From positions 1 to 5,144 of the forward strand of contig JAWXVE010000097.1 in NCBI GenBank assembly GCA_044425575.1: a DNA stretch of 5,144 bases. The letters run 5' to 3'. The notes beneath the pieces were generated by a model. It saw only the letters and a program-made list of their open reading frames with translations, was not told the origin of the DNA and ran no database searches. Below are positions 1-5,102 of this stretch, piece after piece. The position numbers and the translations under genes were made by a program. Numbering within the stretch: the first letter of the stretch is position 1; each line of letters opens with the position of its first letter. The stretch comes from JAWXVE01 sp044425575 (GTDB lineage Bacteria > Bacillota > Clostridia > Lachnospirales > Lachnospiraceae).

Positions 1-131
1 TACATTTCATCAAAAATATTGCTACATTTTGGGGGTAAAATCATAATCAGCACTCCTATTATGATCAATGTTATAAATAATAGCAGTATCCCTTGCTTAA
101 GGCTCTTTGTATTAAACTTGAAATATTTCAT
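1..131 (-). CDS. N-terminal part of a membrane-anchored protein, candidate immunity protein (cut by window edge)
   Basis: Reading the minus strand from the ATG at 131 gives 43 open codons that run off the window. The peptide starts MKYFKFNTKSLKQ and continues with one strongly hydrophobic stretch at about residues 14-33, followed by PPKCSNIFDEM. A short basic N-terminus followed by this segment fits an uncleaved signal anchor. The cysteine at residue 36 is preceded by PPK, so it is not a normal lipobox. The start is supported by an AAGGAA ribosome binding site about 8 bases upstream, and the gene begins only 14 bases after the toxin stop codon. In LXG operons the gene directly after the toxin usually encodes the immunity protein, and immunity to an extracytoplasmic toxin is often membrane-bound. 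The immunity role is therefore a positional inference, because the visible residues name no family. Confidence 0.72.
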   Translation of the reverse strand, partial: MKYFKFNTKSLKQGILLLFITLIIIGVLIMILPPKCSNIFDEM

Positions 132-145
132 TTATCTCATTCCTT

Positions 146-1792
146 TCATGGCGTGTAATCTATCATTACCGAATTATCATTTTTTACACTCATTAAAAAG
201 TCGTACGCTTCTGGATAATTAGTACTCAACTTTTTAATCGTAGATGTCGAATGGCTTTTCTCAATCACTTGGTTTTCAATAGCTTCATAACCACCATGGT
301 TATGCTTAAACTCTACAGTTCTTACTGTTGCATCCTGCATAAAATCCGCATAATAAGTATTAGTGGCATCAACAAAAGATAAATTATTGTTGCGCATTCT
401 AAAAACAATATTGTCAGCATCAAGATCTGCCATGTAATCTCCATTACCGAAAGAAATTTGTCCACCACCAAGGAAATTATCCAAAACACCAGCCCATGTT
501 GCATCACCAAGCCAGCCAATGTATGCTCTGCGACCATCATGGGTATTCCAAAGTCCCGCGTAGGTGACTTTCACAGTATTAGCATCATCTGCAACTACGT
601 TACCTGCTATTGTATACATAAAATGTGCAAAGTCGGTTTTCCCTTGCATGTTATTATACAAAACACTATATTGGTCTAAAAACATATCCATAGTTAGTTC
701 CTCACAATCAATCTTTCCATCAACTTCTTTATACTCAATCCCCATTGCATTAAGATAGTTTGTGTAATAAATATTTAATGTATCTAGATTATCCCTTAGA
801 GATATCAATGTCTCTGCGTCCCCTCCGTCAATCTGCGATTGCAAACGGACCATATACCATGCATAATAAAAGTCATCACTAGAAACACTTAGTATATTTA
901 TAAAATAACTATAAGCATCTTCTTTTTCATCTTCGGATTGTACATCTGTATATGCCTCACCTGAACCCGCATTCCATTTAGAACCTGAATAAACAAATTG
1001 ACTGAAAGCACGAGTAAACAGATGGTCTCGTTCTTGCTGTGTGAGGTCTTGGTATTTTCCCTGTATTTTAAGATAGACATCCCACATAATCGTAGCTGTT
1101 CTTTCATCAAACCCAAACTGTGTTTGCAAGTTCTGTTTAAACAACTCTTTTTGCTGTATAAGAGGGATAACTTCCCATTGTTCTACATATTCTGTTGACC
1201 AATTCATCAAATCAGCCGAGAATGTAAAATCAGTTCCAACAATATTGACTGAAGCAAAGGCTGCCATAATATTATTTTCTATAGTTTCTATTTCTATCGA
1301 TACATCACTGTGCAAATTACAAGTAGCATGATGAAAGTCATATGCTCTCTCTATTTGCTTTTGTAACTGCATATTTTGGTGTCGATAGCTGTCTGCTATG
1401 GCTTGTAGATACTGCAAATGTAGTAACGCACTACTATTTGCCATACCTTCAAAATAACTTATAGTCTGCTCATTTCTCGTAATCGTGTTTTGTATGATAT
1501 CTTCATCTATATAATCGATATCACTCAAATAAGTGGCACATTGTTCTATCACTAATTGGTTTGCATTAATTTCATGTTCTAACGCAACCATGATTGCTTT
1601 TATACTTAATATATGTATGTTTGTGATGTAGTTTTTCGCACTGCTATAGCTAGTGCCTACTAGAATTTCATCATTTACTACGCTATTTAAGGAATTTAAT
1701 AAGTTATCTAAATCTTGTTGACTTTCATTTCCTTTGTCTATTAAGCTTTGTGATTTTGCAATTAAGCTATTTTTTGCTATGATCAATCCCAT
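146..1792 (-). CDS. LXG-type type VIIb secretion effector (putative antibacterial toxin)
   Basis: This is a 548-residue protein with no signal peptide and no obvious transmembrane segment. Residues 1-200 are almost entirely helical and match the LXG secretion domain in character. The namesake L-x-G is visible as L44-V45-G46, followed by TSYSSAKNYI, where this family typically has a Y-x-S-A-K-x-Y run. A middle region (about 200-345) contains GFDERTA (227-233), an aromatic segment around FSQFVYSG (263-270) and WYMVRLQSQI (312-321). The C-terminal region (about 384-500) has conserved-looking positions: D387-x-x-H390, G426-W-x-G-D430, D452-Y-x-A-D-L-D458-A-D-N461 and a YY at 480-481. These resemble uncharacterised C-terminal domains I recall from other clostridial LXG proteins, but I cannot name an activity. 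An acidic/His cluster of this sort could be a hydrolase site, which is inference. The ATG at 1792 lies 6 bases after the previous stop, and its GGGGG ribosome binding site is formed by the last codons of that gene. Two partner genes precede it and a membrane protein gene follows. Confidence 0.85.
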   Translation of the reverse strand: MGLIIAKNSLIAKSQSLIDKGNESQQDLDNLLNSLNSVVNDEILVGTSYSSAKNYITNIHILSIKAIMVALEHEINANQLVIEQCATYLSDIDYIDEDIIQNTITRNEQTISYFEGMANSSALLHLQYLQAIADSYRHQNMQLQKQIERAYDFHHATCNLHSDVSIEIETIENNIMAAFASVNIVGTDFTFSADLMNWSTEYVEQWEVIPLIQQKELFKQNLQTQFGFDERTATIMWDVYLKIQGKYQDLTQQERDHLFTRAFSQFVYSGSKWNAGSGEAYTDVQSEDEKEDAYSYFINILSVSSDDFYYAWYMVRLQSQIDGGDAETLISLRDNLDTLNIYYTNYLNAMGIEYKEVDGKIDCEELTMDMFLDQYSVLYNNMQGKTDFAHFMYTIAGNVVADDANTVKVTYAGLWNTHDGRRAYIGWLGDATWAGVLDNFLGGGQISFGNGDYMADLDADNIVFRMRNNNLSFVDATNTYYADFMQDATVRTVEFKHNHGGYEAIENQVIEKSHSTSTIKKLSTNYPEAYDFLMSVKNDNSVMIDYTP

Positions 1793-1798
1793 AAGTTG

Positions 1799-2161
1799 CT
1801 AACCCCCTTTTTTCATGCCACTTTGCTGTCTCTCAATGAGTTCATCAAGTTTAGATGTTAAACTCTTCTCTTGCATGAATAACTTATTTTCTAGATCTAA
1901 TAATGACTGCTGGTAGCGTTTTATATTGGACTGATTTTCTTCTGACGACTGATAGAAGAAACGCTCATATTCTTCACCTCTAAATCCCTCTTTTAAATCA
2001 TACAAATTTTGTTGAGACTGACTGTCTGCAATACAGAGTTCTTCTTGATAAAGTTGGATTTTTTTTAGGGTTTTATTTATTTCATCTTGTTCATTTTGAA
2101 TTTCACAAATAGCCTTTTTACAGTTCTCATAACTGTATTGGGATTCGTCTATGTCCATCAT
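1799..2161 (-). CDS. Coiled-coil LXG-associated targeting protein (Lap2-like; DUF3958/DUF5082 type)
   Basis: A 120-residue protein, highly charged and almost fully helical. It has two heptad-rich stretches (about residues 12-48 and 72-112) separated by a loop region with FRGEEYERFFYQSSEEN at 59-75. Proteins of this size and shape (DUF3958 in streptococci, DUF5082/YwqH in Bacillus) are encoded directly before LXG toxins and are known to bind the LXG domain and be needed for toxin export through type VIIb secretion. The family call rests on length, coiled-coil pattern and gene order, not on a profile search. The first of two tandem ATGs (2161) is chosen because AGGAGA lies 9 bases upstream. It overlaps the preceding gene by 4 bases (ATGA), indicating translational coupling. 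It ends in TAG only two codons before the toxin ATG, in the same frame. Three cysteines (14, 19, 43) are present, unusual for a protein expected to leave the cell. Confidence 0.78.
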   Translation of the reverse strand: MMDIDESQYSYENCKKAICEIQNEQDEINKTLKKIQLYQEELCIADSQSQQNLYDLKEGFRGEEYERFFYQSSEENQSNIKRYQQSLLDLENKLFMQEKSLTSKLDELIERQQSGMKKGG

Positions 2162-2433
2162 AATATCTTATCTCCTAAACTTTTATCAGTTTCTTCCAGA
2201 ATGAGTGCAATATTGTTAAAGTTGCTAGAAAATGTCAAAACATTATCACTTAAAGCTGATATAACTGCTTTGATAGAATTATTACAGTTCGAGTTATTCG
2301 TGTTAACTATAGCATTTGTTTGAACATCATCTGTAACCAGTATGCCGTCCACCCTTAAACTCTCAACAGCATTGTTTATATCTAAACAATATGTTTCTAC
2401 TCTAGATGTATCTGATTGAATCGTTCCTGACAT
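2158..2433 (-). CDS. Small helical LXG-associated targeting protein (Lap1-like; DUF3130/SACOL2603/DUF5344 type)
   Basis: A 91-residue protein beginning MSGTIQSDTSRVE, with two predicted helices around a polar Asn-rich middle (NTNNSNCNNS, residues 44-53) and an acidic C-terminal end, LEETDKSLGDKIL. Size, helical hairpin character and position before a coiled-coil gene and an LXG gene match the DUF3130/TIGR04197 group, whose members pair with an LXG toxin as WXG100-like targeting factors. It lacks the W-x-G turn of true WXG100 proteins. The start at 2433 is chosen over an open in-frame extension to 2520 because a strong AAGGAGG sits 4-5 bases before this ATG, and because the extension would lie wholly within the coding sequence of the preceding gene. 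It overlaps the end of that gene by 37 bases in another frame and the next gene by 4 bases. As recalled, family members carry FxxxD near the C-terminus; here the equivalent seems to be L79-E-E-T-D83. Confidence 0.75.
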   Translation of the reverse strand: MSGTIQSDTSRVETYCLDINNAVESLRVDGILVTDDVQTNAIVNTNNSNCNNSIKAVISALSDNVLTFSSNFNNIALILEETDKSLGDKIL

Positions 2434-2813
2434 GTTTCCTCCTTTTTTGAACAGATTCGCAAATATGCGAACCCCAGCAATAACCCAATTATCATGCTTC
2501 CCAATACTGCCACATACCACACATAATCTAATGAGACACTGCCCTCTACTATCTCTTGATATTTTTCTTCTCCTATGGTGGTAAATAATGCATTTTTAAC
2601 TTCTTCCACTCCATCCACTTGAATATCTACTAGAAAAATAGCATCTCTATATGCACCATTTTCCTCATTCAACCTACGCTTTTCCTCTAGTTGATTATAT
2701 GTATCCGTGAAAAGTGCTATTTCATTCTGATCTGTTAATGATGAATATGTTGTAATACGTTGATCTAATACACTAGTATCTATTACAATCTTAGCTTCTG
2801 CTGTTTCTTCCAC
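2397..2813 (-). CDS. Unrecognised tail-anchored membrane protein
   Basis: A 138-residue protein that I cannot assign to a family. Residues 1-95 are polar, acidic and largely helical. A single membrane segment runs from about residue 97 to 118 (YVWYVAVLGSMIIGLLLGFA) and is followed by a short tail with R119, K123 and K124. The positive charges after the segment predict a cytoplasmic C-terminus and an outward-facing N-terminal domain, yet there is no signal peptide. The GTG start at 2813 has a good site, GAGGG, 7 bases upstream. The preceding LRR gene ends in TAG exactly eight codons earlier in the same frame, so the two could in principle be read as one protein. Its last 37 bases overlap the start of the 91-residue partner gene and carry that gene's ribosome binding site. 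Position inside the effector operon suggests an accessory, surface or immunity role, which is inference. Confidence 0.8.
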   Translation of the reverse strand: MEETAEAKIVIDTSVLDQRITTYSSLTDQNEIALFTDTYNQLEEKRRLNEENGAYRDAIFLVDIQVDGVEEVKNALFTTIGEEKYQEIVEGSVSLDYVWYVAVLGSMIIGLLLGFAYLRICSKKEETCQERFNQIHLE

Positions 2814-2837
2814 GCTTCTTCCCTCTATTCTGCTTCC

Positions 2838-3917
2838 CTAATAGACTTGCTCATATTCAGTTAAGTAAAATGCATCTTCTGCTACTATAATCAAATCGCT
2901 TTCCGTTACTACGCTTTTTAACAAAGTACATGCCAGAAATGCTTCATTTCCAATCCATTTCACGCTGCTTGGAAGTACTATTTCTTCTAACATAATGCAT
3001 CCCGCAAATGCTTCTCTCCCAATCCATACTAATCCGATTGAGCTATCTACCCTCTCTAAGCAAACACATCCACTAAAAGCTCTTTGTCTAATCCGTGTAA
3101 CACTACTAGGTATCACAACACTTCTCATGGTGCTGTTCCCTGCAAAGGCAGATTCTCCGATTTCTACAACTCCATCTGGTATGACTACATATTCATCTGA
3201 CCCATTATATTGATACAGAATATGATCTACTATATAGAATTCTTCCGTCCTATCATAGTCGGTTTCTGATAATATTTCTGGCGTAGGTTCCATTATAGTG
3301 TTCTCACTTAGTTCTTCTAAATACTGTATAAATTCAGGTGATTGCATCAACTTAGTTCCTTCAAATATATAATCTCCGTACATATTTGCTGTTTCTGGAA
3401 TGCTAATCTCCTCCAAATTAATACAATAATGAAAAGCAAATTCACCAATACTCACGATACTATCTGGTAATTCAAGATGGGTTAAACTAGTACAATCGGC
3501 AAATGCTCTATATGCAATGGTCTGCAAACCATCTGGCAAGGTTATGGATTCAAGATTCACACAACTTTCAAATGCTCCCATACCTATACTTGTTACCCCC
3601 TCTGGTATTATGATACTCTTAATTTGTTTATAATAATTATCTGAAACATATGGCATATTATTCTCTTTGTAAACATCATAATAAATAGAAAAGGAAAGAT
3701 CCGATACCTCTCTTACTCCATCTGGTATGATTACTTCTTCCTCATTTCCAATATATTTTAACAATTCTCCATCTTTAGTTATGAGAAATCCTTCACTTGC
3801 CCATATGTCTAATTGTTCCTGTTCTATTACCAAATCATCTGAAGCTCCTATATTATTGCAGCATACCAAAAATAAAGTAGTCATTACCAACATGCCACCC
3901 ATTATCTTCTTTATCAT
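2838..3917 (-). CDS. BspA-like leucine-rich repeat surface protein, probable lipoprotein
   Basis: A 359-residue protein with a basic, hydrophobic N-terminal export signal (MIKKIMGGMLVMTTLFLVCC). Cysteines 19 and 20 lie where a lipobox cysteine would be, but the residue before C20 is Cys rather than the usual Gly/Ala/Ser, so lipid anchoring is likely but not certain. The rest consists of 23-residue LRR_5 (BspA/TpLRR) repeats of the form L-xx-I-x-I/L-P-xx-V-xx-I-xxx-AF-xx-C, in two blocks: about residues 99-189 and 241-355. Each block is introduced by a similar capping element (F44-LITKDG and F227-YIVDHI, each leading to V/I-I-P-D-G-V). A non-repeat Glu/Thr/Pro-rich linker at about 195-225 joins them. 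The repeats are weakest at the C-terminus (333-355). Such proteins are exposed on the cell surface and bind proteins or cells; the ligand here is unknown. The ATG at 3917 has AAGGAG 6-7 bases upstream. It ends in TAG 24 bases before the next gene. Confidence 0.9.
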   Translation of the reverse strand: MIKKIMGGMLVMTTLFLVCCNNIGASDDLVIEQEQLDIWASEGFLITKDGELLKYIGNEEEVIIPDGVREVSDLSFSIYYDVYKENNMPYVSDNYYKQIKSIIIPEGVTSIGMGAFESCVNLESITLPDGLQTIAYRAFADCTSLTHLELPDSIVSIGEFAFHYCINLEEISIPETANMYGDYIFEGTKLMQSPEFIQYLEELSENTIMEPTPEILSETDYDRTEEFYIVDHILYQYNGSDEYVVIPDGVVEIGESAFAGNSTMRSVVIPSSVTRIRQRAFSGCVCLERVDSSIGLVWIGREAFAGCIMLEEIVLPSSVKWIGNEAFLACTLLKSVVTESDLIIVAEDAFYLTEYEQVY

Positions 3918-3952
3918 GTATTCTCCTTACCGCTTATACTTCTATATGGCAT

Positions 3953-3982
3953 ATAAGCAGCCAAAAAAATTTGGCTGCTTAT
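3953..3982 (-). terminator. Strong hairpin after the WXG100 gene, possible attenuator or mRNA-protecting stem
   Basis: A perfect 13-bp inverted repeat (3953-3965 with 3970-3982) encloses a 4-base loop. It begins 16 bases after the WXG100 stop codon and lies before the LRR gene. The stem core is AGCAGCC/GGCTGCT. On the transcribed strand no clean T-run follows the stem (TTATATGCC), so a fully efficient intrinsic terminator is doubtful. A partial terminator or a 3' stabilising stem would make the WXG100 protein more abundant than the downstream products. Confidence 0.6.
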
Positions 3983-3998
3983 CTCTGTGATGATTTAT

Positions 3999-4301
3999 TT
4001 ACATCACACCCAACTTGTTAGAGATTTCTTGATCCATATTTTGCATTGCAGCAGAAATCTCCCTTAATTGTTGTGCAATTGTAGTGATTAACTCTGATGT
4101 TGATGTAAAACTTGGCTCCAATGACGCAAATTGGTCATAAAATGCTTGGCTACTTTGACCTGACCATTCGTCACACAATGTTGACACCATAGTTCTCATA
4201 CTCGTTACTACTTGATTGAATTCCTCACATCTTGTGTCAAATTCTCCTGCCTTGATTCCCATTTGTTCCGGGTTTAATCGGATGTTGCTTATGTCTGCCA
4301 T
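3999..4301 (-). CDS. WXG100 family type VII secretion protein (EsxA-like)
   Basis: A protein of exactly 100 residues, the canonical length for the family. It forms a helix-turn-helix: helix 1 about residues 10-43, the turn with W46-S47-G48 (the W-x-G motif), and helix 2 about 50-95. There is no signal peptide, as expected for a substrate exported by the type VII apparatus as a folded helical-hairpin dimer. The C-terminal region has no clear YxxxD; MQNMD (86-90) occupies the comparable place. Two cysteines (25, 43) in helix 1 are unusual. The ATG at 4301 has an excellent AAGGAGG 6 bases upstream. The gene stands 67 bases after the 196-residue gene and is followed by a strong hairpin, so it may be expressed above its neighbours. 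It is probably a secreted partner or structural substrate for the same secretion system that exports the downstream LXG protein. Confidence 0.95.
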   Translation of the reverse strand: MADISNIRLNPEQMGIKAGEFDTRCEEFNQVVTSMRTMVSTLCDEWSGQSSQAFYDQFASLEPSFTSTSELITTIAQQLREISAAMQNMDQEISNKLGVM

Positions 4302-4368
4302 TTCTTTCCTCCTTTGTAATTGCTATATAAGGGTTTTGCCCATAGTTACCTGCTTCCTTGCTCTCGAC

Positions 4369-4959
4369 TTACTGCATATCTAGAATATCTCCAAGTTCTC
4401 TTCGCCTTCTATGGATACCGCATAGGATGCCAATTACACCTAAGATGGCTAGTCCAATATAGATCATATAAGGCTTTATTATTCCTTTCGTCTGTTGTAT
4501 ATGGTAGGTTAACGTTGCTGGTGCAACCGATTGATTGACTAATTCAGTTGGACCTGTAATAAATTCATATACTTTGGTATTCTCTAAACTTCCTAATCTG
4601 GTATATTGCAGCAATTCAGAAAATTCTTCTAATAACAACTGGTTATGCATACTTGCCTCATTCTTCACATTAACCGCTTCTTGAAGGCCTATCTCTACCG
4701 CTAGAGCTGATTCTTCGTTGGCTAATTCAATATGATCCACTAACATAAGAATATTCTCTTCTGATGTAACATACATATCATACGTTGTTTCAACATGTTC
4801 GCTATTATTGTTATATATTTCTTCTTGCATCTGCAAGTTATTCTCATACATCAGCACTAAACTTTCGTATAAGAATTCAGCAGATTCATCAGCTTCATAT
4901 TCACTTAGATACAGATTATATTCTTTAATCATCTGAGACTCTAGTTCATATCTCGCCAC
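4369..4959 (-). CDS. Unrecognised helical protein with C-terminal membrane anchor
   Basis: A 196-residue protein I cannot place in a family. Residues 1-130 are very acidic and helical, probably coiled-coil. A Pro/Thr-containing linker (about 134-150) follows, then one membrane segment at about 163-182 (PYMIYIGLAILGVIGILCGI) and a tail starting HRRRRELG. The four arginines after the segment predict a cytoplasmic tail and an outward N-terminal domain, although no signal peptide is present. The start is a GTG at 4959 with AGGA 7 bases upstream; an in-frame TAG lies three codons earlier. Placed directly before the WXG100 gene, it could be an accessory membrane component of type VII secretion or part of the effector module. 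EssA also has a C-terminal membrane segment, but I see no sequence feature that supports equating them. Confidence 0.82.
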   Translation of the reverse strand: MARYELESQMIKEYNLYLSEYEADESAEFLYESLVLMYENNLQMQEEIYNNNSEHVETTYDMYVTSEENILMLVDHIELANEESALAVEIGLQEAVNVKNEASMHNQLLLEEFSELLQYTRLGSLENTKVYEFITGPTELVNQSVAPATLTYHIQQTKGIIKPYMIYIGLAILGVIGILCGIHRRRRELGDILDMQ

Positions 4960-4968
4960 TGTTTGATC

Positions 4969-5022
4969 CTACAAGATCACAACATTATTCTCAATAGGTG
5001 TAATGTATTCTTCTATAAACAA
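4969..5022 (-). other. Possible 17-codon leader ORF upstream of the 196-residue gene
   Basis: A TTG codon at 5022 is preceded 10 bases upstream by AGGAAG and opens a 17-codon ORF (MFIEEYITPIENNVVIL) ending in TAG. The next three codons lead in the same frame to the GTG start of the 196-residue gene. It could be a translated leader, the former N-terminus of that gene cut off by an amber codon, or chance. It does not look like a signal peptide. Confidence is low. Confidence 0.2.
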
Positions 5023-5032
5023 TAATTCTCAA
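4987..5032. repeat. Two direct repeats upstream of the operon-like cluster
   Basis: The 8-mer ATTCTCAA occurs at 4987-4994 and 5025-5032 (plus-strand reading). The flanks are similar: AACATTATTCTCAA versus AACAATAATTCTCAA. The copies are 38 bases apart and lie within the gap before the first complete gene. They may be regulator binding sites, or chance in AT-rich DNA. The minus-strand TTGAGA in each copy resembles a -35 box, but no convincing -10 box accompanies either. Confidence 0.3.
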
Positions 5033-5062
5033 CTTCCTGAAATTTACCCACTAAAACATCTA

Positions 5063-5098
5063 TAGGTCTGGGAAATGCATAAAATCATCTCAGACCTA
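5063..5098. repeat. Inverted repeat after the upstream gene
   Basis: TAGGTCTG (5063-5070) pairs with CAGACCTA (5091-5098), an 8-bp perfect stem around a 20-base loop; a few inner bases can extend it. It begins 4 bases after the stop codon of the upstream partial gene. The large loop and the missing T-run make it a poor intrinsic terminator for minus-strand transcription. It may instead mark the boundary between transcription units, or be an operator. Confidence 0.4.
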
Positions 5099-5102
5099 AT
5101 AT

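Noticed and set aside
19..222. Plus-strand open frame of 67 codons, and similar ones at 458-679, 564-758, 998-1198, 2087-2323, 2995-3213, 3727-3990 and 4320-4538
   Set aside because: Nearly all lie antisense to well-supported minus-strand genes, none showed a clear ribosome binding site, and their peptides are rich in Cys, Ile, Ser and His runs typical of antisense translation.
322..540. Minus-strand open frame of 72 codons inside the toxin gene, and another at 898-1116
   Set aside because: Both are out-of-frame shadows inside the 548-residue gene, whose own frame has recognisable LXG features.
2434..2520. N-terminal extension of the 91-residue protein to 120 residues
   Set aside because: The extension lies inside the coding sequence of the 138-residue membrane protein. 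The internal ATG at 2433 has a strong AAGGAGG and gives the usual family length.
4326..4344. GGG/CCC mini-hairpin between the 196-residue gene and the WXG100 gene
   Set aside because: Three base pairs around an AT loop are expected by chance and there is no T-run.
4963..4998. Promoter-like TTGAGA, 17 bases, TAGGAT on the minus strand
   Set aside because: The -10 element matches poorly and overlaps the ribosome binding site of the 196-residue gene, so transcription would begin at or after the start codon.
5063..5098. Intrinsic terminator for the upstream gene
   Set aside because: The 20-base loop and lack of a T-run on the minus strand do not fit. It is kept only as an inverted repeat.
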